Of a stretch of 64,000 bases of DNA, positions 33,986 to 42,283 are shown in pieces. A model generated the notes under the pieces. The model was not told where the DNA came from. It saw nothing but the letters and a program-made list of their open reading frames with translations, and made no database searches. The first letter of the stretch is position 1. Each line of letters begins with the position of its first letter. Source of the stretch: an uncultured Granulosicoccus sp. (lineage in GTDB: Bacteria; Pseudomonadota; Gammaproteobacteria; Granulosicoccales; Granulosicoccaceae); NCBI GenBank assembly GCA_947492525.1, contig CANLNQ010000029.1, forward strand, positions 1 through 64,000, in the 5' to 3' direction. Both the position numbers and the translations under genes were made by a program.

Positions 33986-36048
33986 GTGATTCAGACAACA
34001 TACTGGATATTCGGAACTACTCACTGTCGTATACAGGCAAGGCAGGTGAGGTGCGTATTCTGGATGACATCAATCTGCATATCGAGCGGGGCGAAGTGCT
34101 TGGCCTGGTTGGCGAGAGTGGGTCGGCGAAATCGTCACTGGCCAATGCCATCATGCGCGATCTGACCGGTAAGGTCGCCAATGAATCGGGCCAGATACTG
34201 CTTGCCGGGTCGCAGATAGTTGGCCTGGATGAAACAGCCATGCAGGCTATTCGAGGCAACCGCATTGCCATCGTCCTACAGAACGCCAGTACCGCGTTGA
34301 ACCCGACCATGACCATCGGTGATCATGTTGTCGAGACTCTGCAACAGCATGGACGAAAGAGCGCGGAAGGGGTCAGATCACTGGCAGAGGATTTTCTGGA
34401 CATGGTTGGCCTGCCAGATCCAGCAGCCATGATGAAGCGCTATGCCCATGAGGTGTCCGGTGGTGAGAAGCAACGCGTGGTGCTGGCCATGGCCTTTGCC
34501 TGTGAACCCGAGCTGATCCTGTTCGATGAACCGACGTCAGCCCTGGATGCCACGACTGCCGCTACATTGCTGGATCTGTTCATCGCGTTGCAACACCGCA
34601 CCGGTGTGTCGGCGCTGTTCATCAGTCATGACCTGGGTGTTGTCTCCTCCATTGCTAACAGAGTGGCCGTCATCTACGGTGGGCGCATTGTCGAATACGC
34701 GGCGACGGATGAGCTGTTCAGCGAGCCTCGACACCCCTACACACGTTCACTGCTGGCAAGTCTGCCAAGACCTTCGGATACTCGCACGGGCCGACAGCTG
34801 GCTACTGCCGGTAATCTGGCCGCGCCCAGAACAGGCCCGGTACCCGCCTGCATCTATGCGGGAAGCTGCCGCTGGCATGAACCCTCGTTATGCGACCGTA
34901 CAGCGGTGCGATTGCCGACCGGGGAGGATCACGCCGTGGCCTGCGTCAAGTCGGTAGAGGCCTTCGTGCAATCGTCGTCCGCTCTTCAAGGTTCTGCGGC
35001 CGATGAGTGCGAGCCTGCGGAAACTGTAGACGCACCAGTACTCGCCTTGCAGTCTCTGTCCGTGAACTATGGAAACGCAGGCTGGCTCAACGGCTTGTTC
35101 GGCCGCAACGCCATCGTGCATGCTGTCAATGATGTCAATCTTGCGCTGTCACGTGGTGAAACCCTGGCATTGGTGGGCGAGAGCGGCTGTGGTAAATCCA
35201 CACTGGCAAAAACCCTCGCCGGGCTTGTGTCGTTCGAAGGTGCCTTGATACGTTCCGGCACTCCGGTGTCTGCCATCGACCAGGATTATCGTGCACGGGT
35301 ACAGATCGTGTTTCAGAACCCTGACAGTTCACTGAATCCGCGGCACGCTATCGGCACGATTCTGGAGCGCCCCCTGGTGCTGTATCGACAGGGCCTGAGT
35401 GCGCGCGAACGAAGAAGCGAAGTCGGCAAGTTGTTGCGGCGTGTGCAATTGCCGGAACATTACGCCGATAGATACCCACACCAGCTCTCCGGCGGCGAGA
35501 AGCAGCGCGTGGCCATCGCCCGTGCGCTGGCTGCAGAGCCTGAGGTGATCATCTGTGATGAAGTGACCTCCGGACTGGACGCGAGTGTTCAGGCTTCCAT
35601 CACACAGTTGCTCAGGACGATACAAGCCGATAGTGGTACAGCACTGATCTTCATTACCCACGATCTGGCCATCCTGCGTCACCTGGCGCACCGTGTCGCC
35701 GTCATGTATCTGGGCGAGTTGATCGAACTCATGGATATCCATGAACTGGACAAGCCTCCCTATCACCCCTACACCGAGGCCTTGCTGTCGTCATCACCGT
35801 CCGTGGACCCCTTGACTCGTACGCGTCGTATCCGTTTGCACGGGACTCTCCCCCGCCGTACCGAGCGAATCAAGGGCTGCGCCTTTGAAAGTCGCTGCCC
35901 GCACCGGCTTGGTGAGCAATGTGCGAGCGAACGTCCACCGCGTCAGCTCAGTGCGACTGGTCACGAGATCCAGTGCCATATCGACATGCAGCAATTGTCT
36001 TCTCATACGCCTGTCTGGCGTGATCTGGAACCACTAACGGAAACATGA
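33982..36048 (+). CDS. Peptide-type ABC transporter fused double ATPase with altered first Walker A
   Basis: A 688-residue fusion of DppD- and DppF-like ATPases. Domain 1 (about 5-325) has signature VSGGEKQR and Walker B LILFDEP, but its Walker A reads GESGSAKS: the Gly before catalytic Lys50 is Ala49. Domain 2 (about 350-680) has canonical GESGCGKST, LSGGEKQR and VIICDEV. Both halves keep the C-terminal Cys cluster (CIYAGSC and CAFESRC), which binds a metal or Fe-S cluster in relatives. The change may weaken ATP hydrolysis at site 1, as in asymmetric ABC transporters. Translationally coupled to both neighbours by ATGA overlaps. Confidence 0.9.
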   Translation: MSDSDNILDIRNYSLSYTGKAGEVRILDDINLHIERGEVLGLVGESGSAKSSLANAIMRDLTGKVANESGQILLAGSQIVGLDETAMQAIRGNRIAIVLQNASTALNPTMTIGDHVVETLQQHGRKSAEGVRSLAEDFLDMVGLPDPAAMMKRYAHEVSGGEKQRVVLAMAFACEPELILFDEPTSALDATTAATLLDLFIALQHRTGVSALFISHDLGVVSSIANRVAVIYGGRIVEYAATDELFSEPRHPYTRSLLASLPRPSDTRTGRQLATAGNLAAPRTGPVPACIYAGSCRWHEPSLCDRTAVRLPTGEDHAVACVKSVEAFVQSSSALQGSAADECEPAETVDAPVLALQSLSVNYGNAGWLNGLFGRNAIVHAVNDVNLALSRGETLALVGESGCGKSTLAKTLAGLVSFEGALIRSGTPVSAIDQDYRARVQIVFQNPDSSLNPRHAIGTILERPLVLYRQGLSARERRSEVGKLLRRVQLPEHYADRYPHQLSGGEKQRVAIARALAAEPEVIICDEVTSGLDASVQASITQLLRTIQADSGTALIFITHDLAILRHLAHRVAVMYLGELIELMDIHELDKPPYHPYTEALLSSSPSVDPLTRTRRIRLHGTLPRRTERIKGCAFESRCPHRLGEQCASERPPRQLSATGHEIQCHIDMQQLSSHTPVWRDLEPLTET

Positions 36049-37268
36049 CAATGACACCCAAGGAGCTGGTTGCTCAAATAGACGAACAAGCCTGCCTGGA
36101 CAGACTGGTCGATCTGGTGCAACACAAGAGCTATACGGAAACAGAAGAGGAAAGGGCGCTGGCGGTGCATGTTCACGAGATTGCCGGCTCACTGGGTTTG
36201 CACAGTGAACTGCAATCCGTCGAAGGCACGCGCGTCAATACCATCGCGACGCTCAAGGGCGAGGGCGGTGGTAGCAGTCTGTTGTTCAACGGTCATCTGG
36301 ATACCAATCCGGCAACTTCCGGCTGGACCGTGGACCCCTGGGAAGGCCTGGTCGATGACGAGTTCATCTACGGCATTGGCGTATCCAACATGAAAGCCGG
36401 TGATGCAGCCTACCTGTGTGCGGTGGAAACCCTGCTGAAGGCCGGTGCCCGGTTCAAGGGCGATGTCATCCTCTCCTTTGTCGTTGGCGAGCTGCAAGGC
36501 GGAATCGGCACGGTACGCATGATCGAGCAGGGGGTGCGGGCGGACTATTTCATCAACAGTGAGCCAACCGACCTGCAGGCGCTGACGCTGCATGCCGGGG
36601 CCTTCTCGTATGAAATTCAGCTACAGGGGTCAACGCGTCACGTGTCGAAGCGGCACGAGGCCTGCGATGCTGCCGCTGCTGCAGCAGCGTTGGTGCCTCG
36701 CATCAACGGCATGACCTTCTCCGGGGTGAGCGACCCCTTGCACCGGTCGGTCAATCGTGGACATGTCGGTGTGATACGCGCTGGACTGGGCGAGGAATTT
36801 CATGAGTGGCGTCCACCCCAGGTGGCTGATCGTGCCAAGATCCTGGGCACCTGTCGCTATGCACCCAGTCAGTCGGTGGAGAGTGTGCTGGCAAATTTGC
36901 GCCTGATGCTCGATTCACTGGAACTGGAGTTTCCGGGTCTGGTCAGTAGCGTGGCTTCACACGACCTGCGCAAGGACAAGCCGCAGATGCCGCCCTTCGA
37001 GGTCTCTCGTGAGGCCCGCATCGTACAGGTCATGAACAGGGCCTACGAGCAGGTTCACGCGTCACCGCAGCCGACCGGTGCCATCATGCCGCCAGCATTT
37101 TTCGGAACCGATGCGGCGCATCTGGCGGCCGCAGGCATGCAGGGGATCGTCTGCGGGCCAGGGGGAGAATTCAATACGATGCCCAACGAGCGTGTCCGCA
37201 AGACTCAGTTTCTGAATTGCGTGCGCATGTACATGTATGCCATCTGCGAAATCTGCGAGCTGGTGTAA
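36045..37268 (+). CDS. M20-family hydrolase-like protein with non-canonical metal site
   Basis: A 407-residue protein of the ArgE/DapE fold, last gene of the transport operon. The first metal motif is normal (FNGHLDTNP, H84/D86). The usual Gly-Arg-Gly/Asp-Met-Lys segment reads GIGVSNMKAG, so the bridging Asp is N116, and the Asp-Glu-Glu motif reads GELQGG, keeping E149 but having Leu at 150. It may bind one metal or have a different activity (for example a racemase, amidase or non-catalytic role). The related enzyme at the operon start is fully canonical, so the pair may act in sequence or one may have diverged. Confidence 0.8.
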   Translation: MTMTPKELVAQIDEQACLDRLVDLVQHKSYTETEEERALAVHVHEIAGSLGLHSELQSVEGTRVNTIATLKGEGGGSSLLFNGHLDTNPATSGWTVDPWEGLVDDEFIYGIGVSNMKAGDAAYLCAVETLLKAGARFKGDVILSFVVGELQGGIGTVRMIEQGVRADYFINSEPTDLQALTLHAGAFSYEIQLQGSTRHVSKRHEACDAAAAAAALVPRINGMTFSGVSDPLHRSVNRGHVGVIRAGLGEEFHEWRPPQVADRAKILGTCRYAPSQSVESVLANLRLMLDSLELEFPGLVSSVASHDLRKDKPQMPPFEVSREARIVQVMNRAYEQVHASPQPTGAIMPPAFFGTDAAHLAAAGMQGIVCGPGGEFNTMPNERVRKTQFLNCVRMYMYAICEICELV

Positions 37269-37318
37269 CGTCACCTGGTATTACTGACCTGGCCGGTGGA
37301 TCGATCCCGATGGAGCTC

Positions 37319-37342
37319 TGGCGTCGATGAAGGCGCCATTTT
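37319..37342 (+). terminator. Terminator after the second M20 gene
   Basis: TGGCGTC (37319-37325) pairs with GGCGCCA (37332-37338, one G-U) around a 6-nt loop and is followed by TTTT. It closes the peptide-transport operon about 50 bp after the last stop codon. Confidence 0.65.
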
Positions 37343-37461
37343 CATCGGCCTGCGGTGGCGGCGAGGTGGCGTATTGTGTCCTTCCTGAAGAGTGAGTATC
37401 GTGGAGCTTCACTGCTGGCTATCAAGCTCGCTTCTCACGTTCACTTTTCAGGGAGAACATC

Positions 37462-37797
37462 ATGGCAACTCATCACGCCATAGCAGGGGAGCCTGTCGAC
37501 CTTGCCACCTGGGGGCAGGAGATAAGACCCGAACACTCCAAGGCCATCGCCAAGATCCACGGGCTCGAACTTGCCAAGCTGGTACTGCAGGCGGGAGAGG
37601 AGATGCATCCGCATGGCTACTGCAATGTTCCTGGTCCCATTGTCATTCATTGTATCGAGGGTGAAGTACGGATCAGAACCAGAGACATTGCCGAAACGCT
37701 GACTGACGGGCAATTGCTCTATCTGGAAGGTGGTACCGATCATGCCCTCACGGGCGTCAGGAAATCGGTCGTGTTGCTCACCATTGTTCTCAGCTGA
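37462..37797 (+). CDS. Small cupin-domain protein
   Basis: A 111-residue single-domain cupin of unknown substrate. The core reads LVLQAGEEMHPHGYCNVPG then IVIHCIEGEVRIRTRD and LEGGTDHALTGV. The first cupin motif has metal-ligand candidates in EMHPHG, and the second supplies DHAL. GGGAGA lies 7 bp before the ATG. It stands alone. The family could be a small sensor, isomerase or detoxifying protein; sequence does not say which. Confidence 0.75.
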   Translation: MATHHAIAGEPVDLATWGQEIRPEHSKAIAKIHGLELAKLVLQAGEEMHPHGYCNVPGPIVIHCIEGEVRIRTRDIAETLTDGQLLYLEGGTDHALTGVRKSVVLLTIVLS

Positions 37798-38089
37798 TCC
37801 TTCCTTGCAGCATTCCAGGCGTCACTGGAGAAGCAACAGTGGTCGGGTATGTGAATCCGGTGTCCGGTATCGGCTACTCACTCACTAGAGTCCCTGTCCA
37901 ACGCGCTGTGGCCATGTGTGAATTGCATCCTCGCAAGCTTTGATGCAGGTCAATATCAGCGTTGGATACTTTCGCAAGAATACGATTGCACCAGGTGGAT
38001 GAATGGAATCGTTGATCGGTTCGACATGCACAGAGACAGCGATTTCATCGTCTTTTTGTATTTCAATTGAATCGTTCGAGGAATGCACA

Positions 38090-38596
38090 ATGTCCAAGAA
38101 TTCACTCATGAGCACATTGTTCAATCAGGAAGCCGGTACTGACATGTTCAGTAATCTGCATAACGAAATTGATCGGGTGTTCAATCAGTTTCGAGATTCC
38201 ACAATGTCCTATCCTGGCACGTCATTGCTGTCGGGCAATGGCATGCAAAGACTTCAGCCCAGGGTCGATATCAGCGAGACGGATGGGCTGATTCAGGTCG
38301 AGGCGGAGTTGCCGGGCGTTGAACTTGCAGACGTTGAAGTCTCTGTTACCAACGAATCACTCGTCATTGAAGGCCGGAAATCCACTGAATCCGAGAAGAA
38401 GGAGAAGAACTATCACCTTGTCGAGAGGTCGCAGGGACAGTTCGTACGACGGATTCCGCTGGGCTTTGATGTCGATGCCGACAAGATCAATGCTACCTTC
38501 AAGAACGGTGTATTGACCGTGGCAATACGGAAACCCGAGGAACAGGCGAACAGGAAGAAAAGGATCGAGGTGAAAAGCGATGCAGTCCCTGCCTGA
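38090..38596 (+). CDS. Small heat-shock protein, Hsp20/alpha-crystallin family
   Basis: ATP-independent holdase chaperone of 168 residues. The N-terminal arm (about 1-55) contains FSNLHNEIDRVFNQFRD, typical of bacterial Hsp20. The alpha-crystallin domain (about 58-155) includes DISETDGLIQVEAELPGVEL and ends with the conserved ATFKNGVLTVAIRKP (the A-x-x-x-N-G-V-L motif). GAGGAA lies 8 bp before the ATG at 38090; an upstream in-frame start is less likely. Transcribed alone; a hairpin follows the stop. Confidence 0.93.
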   Translation: MSKNSLMSTLFNQEAGTDMFSNLHNEIDRVFNQFRDSTMSYPGTSLLSGNGMQRLQPRVDISETDGLIQVEAELPGVELADVEVSVTNESLVIEGRKSTESEKKEKNYHLVERSQGQFVRRIPLGFDVDADKINATFKNGVLTVAIRKPEEQANRKKRIEVKSDAVPA

Positions 38597-39068
38597 CAGG
38601 GTTCGTACACGCCTCGCAATCATCTGACTATCTGAAGCTCCGTGGATGTGTGGCGGTGGCAGATAGAGTCACCGCTACACTGTTCGGACAGGAATTCTCA
38701 CTTATTTCAAGGATGTGCGACTCACATGGGCAGTTGCCAGAGCCACCATATAGTTTGCCTGATCCACAAACAGATTAATACGGGATAAGGCAGTTTCAAC
38801 TCCGCCTTTCAGAGAAAATCAGCCCAGCATTTCAGTGGCACTCCGAATCTGTGCCTCCAGCCTCCGGATAGTTGCAGACAATGTAGTGTGGCTATCACAC
38901 CGCGTAGTGACCAGTGCTACGCTACCGGCCTTGTTGCGCCGACTTGTCGAGGATAAGCTGGTAACGCGTATAGCCAGGCTCTCGAGCATGGTCTGGCGCG
39001 ACCGAACACCGTTCAACGTGTCCTTGGGGTCAAGGTCAGTATCACAATGCGTCTACGTGGAGGTAGCC
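38597..39068. other. Intergenic region with a possible gene remnant on the minus strand
   Basis: About 470 bp after the hsp20 gene. It begins with a hairpin at 38648-38680. On the minus strand, one frame reads ETALSRINLFVDQANYMVAL shortly before a stop near 38708, and is preceded in the same frame by a stop at 38819-38821 and then helical-looking sequence. This might be a decayed gene, but codon signal is weak. Nothing else is supported. Confidence 0.35.
38648..38680 (+). terminator. Hairpin after hsp20
   Basis: GTGTGGCGGTG (38648-38658) pairs with CACCGCTACAC (38670-38680) apart from one G-U pair, around an 11-nt loop. No T-run follows, so it is a candidate terminator or mRNA-protecting hairpin about 50 bp after the hsp20 stop. 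Confidence 0.5.
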
Positions 39069-40064
39069 ATGAGCAACAATCAGGACAGCGCCAACCTGCA
39101 AGCGCCGCTCAATATTCAGCGCAAGGCCGCCATCACCCGAGGCGGAGCTTTCGATCATGCTGGACGGGTGCGGATAAAGCGCCTGTCCGGGTTCGATATG
39201 AACAGGACTATCTTCGGCGGTCTCGAGGGTATCGCACGCAAGTTCATGGATGAAAAGCTCGCGAAAGAGATCGAGTGGGACGCCGCCGCCGCGTCCGCTA
39301 TCGAAACGGATTACGACGGGCTTGAAAGGGCTGATCCTGCGCCAGCGATTGATCAGAAGTTGATTGATTTCATGGTCAATGAATGTGATTTCAGCATGGA
39401 ACATGCTGACGGCACTTTTCTGGAGCACCTCGTATTCTGTCATGATTACGCCGCACGTCACTACCCCGAGCATTCGCCGAATGTGGCATTGCTGCATTCC
39501 ATACTGGGTACGGCAACCAATACCTTCGCCATGGACGCACACAAGATACCGAAGCTGAAGGCACTGCTGACCGAATTCGAAGCGATACAGGTCGAGGCCT
39601 TTCCGTCTATCCTGAGATTGCTGTACAACAATGAACTGCTCGAGGAGCTCGAGCAGAATACCCATCGTCTCGGCGAACTCAAGTCATTGTATTGTCACCG
39701 GGTGATCGACAACGAGCCTCTCACCATAGACGCCGACAACCTCTGGATAAACCTCAACTATCATCTGATGCATTTCGTCGATTTCATGCCAGCAGCCAAT
39801 TGGTCAACGCATCAGGCGGATCCGTTGCTGCAGATGTTTGTCAGGCTGTCTGATCTGCTGGATCGTGCCGGTCAACGACAGGCTCAGGTAGAGCTGGTAC
39901 TCCCTGAAGCGAAGAGTGCACCGGTCGGTGAGGTCCGCACATTGTTTGGCCGTCTCATGGACAAGTTGCCTGCAGCGATCACGCTCAAACTGGCTCGAAA
40001 ATCCGTTCAGAAGTACTCGGGTCTGGCGGGGCATGATCTTGCTTACCGTATTGAATGGCAGTGA
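39069..40064 (+). CDS. Hypothetical protein of unknown family, His-rich core
   Basis: A 331-residue, probably cytosolic protein that I cannot assign. GGAGG lies 6 bp before the ATG at 39069. A central block (about 120-165) is rich in His and acidic residues: MEHADGTFLEHLVFCHDY, ARHYPEHS and LLHSILG. Such spacing could bind a metal, as in HD-like or di-iron proteins, but no named signature is complete. The rest is helical and ends without a membrane segment. It lies 57 bp upstream of an alpha/beta-hydrolase gene on the same strand, so a role in the adjoining lipid cluster is possible. Confidence 0.8.
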   Translation: MSNNQDSANLQAPLNIQRKAAITRGGAFDHAGRVRIKRLSGFDMNRTIFGGLEGIARKFMDEKLAKEIEWDAAAASAIETDYDGLERADPAPAIDQKLIDFMVNECDFSMEHADGTFLEHLVFCHDYAARHYPEHSPNVALLHSILGTATNTFAMDAHKIPKLKALLTEFEAIQVEAFPSILRLLYNNELLEELEQNTHRLGELKSLYCHRVIDNEPLTIDADNLWINLNYHLMHFVDFMPAANWSTHQADPLLQMFVRLSDLLDRAGQRQAQVELVLPEAKSAPVGEVRTLFGRLMDKLPAAITLKLARKSVQKYSGLAGHDLAYRIEWQ

Positions 40065-40121
40065 CGCTTGGGCACCAGGGTTTCTTGCTCCAGTATCGAC
40101 TTTTCTGCCCGGGAGGTTCAA

Positions 40122-40997
40122 ATGCCACTAGCCGAAACGCATTCAGCAGTTGCCATCAGTATACCCACGGCGAGTGGACATGCCATTGCCGGGACCTGTC
40201 ATCACACCCCGCGTCCTTCCGGCGGGGCAGTGTTGATCTGTCCAGCGATGGGGGTGACGGCCAGGTTCTACGAAGCCTTCGCTCGCTATCTCTGCGAAGA
40301 AGGATTTGATGTTGTCAGATTCGACTACTCCGGCATGGGGAACTCCCGAGTTGGACCTCTGCGTGACAACCCGACAACCATGCAGAGCTGGGCAGAGAAT
40401 GATCTCGCTGCGGCATTGAGCTGGACGCGGGAAAGTCTGCAGCCTGGTTGTATTGCCATTGTCGGACATAGTGCAGGTGGACAACTTGCGGGGATAGCAA
40501 AATCAGATGTCCCTGTCGATGCAATGCTTCTGGTGGCCAGTCAAAGTGGGTATTGGCGTCACTGGGCAGGCATGCGCCGTTTGTCCTTGTTGATACTCTG
40601 GTATCTGCTGATGCCGCTTCTATCCCTGTCGGCAGGCCGTTTCCCGGCACGTGCTCTCAGGCTGGGCGAGGACCTGCCGAAGAACGTTGCGCGACAGTGG
40701 GCGCACTGGGGCAGGTCGCCGGATTACATGGCGTCGGACAGCGAACTCGCTGAACGTTTCACGCAATACACCGGTCCAATTCTGGCCTACAGTTTCAATG
40801 ATGATTCGTTCGCACCGGAGAACGCAGTCAGAGCGCTCCTGACTTTGTATACCAACGCCAGTATCGAACACCGGGCCATGGATGTTGAAAAGGCCTCGTT
40901 GGGTAGAATCGGGCATTTCGGATTCTTCAAGGAAAGCAAATCCAGGGACCCCCTCTGGCACGACACTGTCGCCTGGCTCAGATCCAGAATGGCTTAG
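40122..40997 (+). CDS. Alpha/beta hydrolase, paralogue of the 42284-43276 protein
   Basis: A 291-residue hydrolase. The oxyanion region is LICPAMGVTARFYEAFARYL, the nucleophile elbow VGHSAGGQ (Ser117), and a C-terminal GHFGFF supplies the likely catalytic His. A shared block, SGYWRHWAGMRRLSLLILWY, is matched in the minus-strand hydrolase, marking a distinct subfamily with a hydrophobic cap that may sit on the membrane. GGGAGG lies 6 bp before the ATG. It follows the unknown His-rich protein gene. Substrate is unknown; a lipid or acyl-ester is plausible from context. Confidence 0.85.
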   Translation: MPLAETHSAVAISIPTASGHAIAGTCHHTPRPSGGAVLICPAMGVTARFYEAFARYLCEEGFDVVRFDYSGMGNSRVGPLRDNPTTMQSWAENDLAAALSWTRESLQPGCIAIVGHSAGGQLAGIAKSDVPVDAMLLVASQSGYWRHWAGMRRLSLLILWYLLMPLLSLSAGRFPARALRLGEDLPKNVARQWAHWGRSPDYMASDSELAERFTQYTGPILAYSFNDDSFAPENAVRALLTLYTNASIEHRAMDVEKASLGRIGHFGFFKESKSRDPLWHDTVAWLRSRMA

Positions 40998-41063
40998 CAA
41001 CTTCATCGCATCAGGTTCCGTTTCTCTCCATGGATTGTCAAAGTAGGGTTGGAACGTTGAGGA

Positions 41064-42080
41064 TCAGCAGGAATCAGCCGCGATCTCGGGTGTGCACCGT
41101 TTATTTCGTCGAGATGCGCGGTTCTCGGTGCGGTGCATGGCATCGATGATACTCAATGTATAGGTGCCTCGGAATACCAGTTGCCTGTTGGCGGTGCACG
41201 ACAGCACCTGAAGGATGATCCTGTTTGGCATCGCCCCCTGGTTTGATACCATGGGTGTGAGTCTACTGACAATATAATCCAGAGAATCGCCGTCCTTCAG
41301 GGTATTTGACACTTCGCCATTGATATGAATTTTCAGCCGCGAGTACACCAGCGATTTCCGGTTCAAGTCTAAATCGACAAGAGCCGGACAACTTGCCAGA
41401 ACCTTCGAGGAGAGCGCCACGGGATACATTTTCGGTACGCAACTGTCAGCGGTATCAGCCGGGGCTACGGTCGTGGCAGGGTTCCTGACCGCTTGACCTG
41501 CATCGAGGTTACTGCCCAACGATGCCTGCAGAAAATGACGTCCTGCACTACCATGAATCTGCTCCTGTTGGTAGTGCCTTGTCAGGGAGTCCTTTTTCGA
41601 AGGCTCTAACACATCGCCGTCCAGGCCACAGGCAGTCAATGCAGCGGGCAATCCGATAGCTTCGTCCGATGTCCGTCTCAATCCTGTCGCTGCAATGCCT
41701 GACTCACCGCTCAGTAGAATGCGAGTTGTTCCTGACAGGCTGGCTTGCTTTGGTCTGTCGGTATGCAGCGCACCGCGTTTGACCGTGAGCCGCATGAGCT
41801 CGTCGGTATGCACAGGCCGTAAAAACCGGATGTCACAATAGTCAGACCCAGGGTCTGGCACGTGTCGATCCTCGTTCAATGCGCAGGATTCGTCCAATCG
41901 AGACACTTCCGAATCAAACAGTGTCGCAATCTGGAAACCTAATGCGACAGGTCCACTTGCCGCATGGTCACGGTGCTGATCCAGTTCATCCTGTCTGTGT
42001 AGCGGGTTGGGGTCCTGCGTCGTTGTTGCCGCTGCCTCGATATGCTGCAACGAATAGAACAGCTCGCGCGAGATTTCCAT
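41064..42080 (-). CDS. Double hot-dog, MaoC-like dehydratase-family protein
   Basis: A 338-residue protein. The N-terminal half carries a MaoC/R-hydratase-like motif DPNPLHRQDELDQH followed by GPVALGFQI and the core strand YCDIRFLRPVHTDELMRLTV. The C-terminal half (about 230-320, YPVALSSKVLASCPALVDLD onward) looks like a second, degenerate hot-dog unit. Such proteins hydrate enoyl-CoA or act as acyl-binding partners. Start ATG 42080 has AGGAGG directly upstream; a longer frame is not supported. About 200 bp downstream of the lipid operon, on the same strand, and convergent with the hydrolase at 40122. Confidence 0.65.
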   Translation of the reverse strand: MEISRELFYSLQHIEAAATTTQDPNPLHRQDELDQHRDHAASGPVALGFQIATLFDSEVSRLDESCALNEDRHVPDPGSDYCDIRFLRPVHTDELMRLTVKRGALHTDRPKQASLSGTTRILLSGESGIAATGLRRTSDEAIGLPAALTACGLDGDVLEPSKKDSLTRHYQQEQIHGSAGRHFLQASLGSNLDAGQAVRNPATTVAPADTADSCVPKMYPVALSSKVLASCPALVDLDLNRKSLVYSRLKIHINGEVSNTLKDGDSLDYIVSRLTPMVSNQGAMPNRIILQVLSCTANRQLVFRGTYTLSIIDAMHRTENRASRRNKRCTPEIAADSC

Positions 42081-42283
42081 ACCTTCCTCCTGATTCCTGC
42101 CGTCAACACTTCGCTGAAAGCTCGCGGCAGCATTGACTGCACAAATGCTACCTACGGCCGCGGCCACCTGAAACACGTACGGGTGCCAGGCTGTCCATTT
42201 ACCAGTCTGCCACCTGCTGACATCCGGAGCTGGGCGATGAGAACGGTGGATCTCCCACCGTTACCATCCATTGATCGGTTCGA

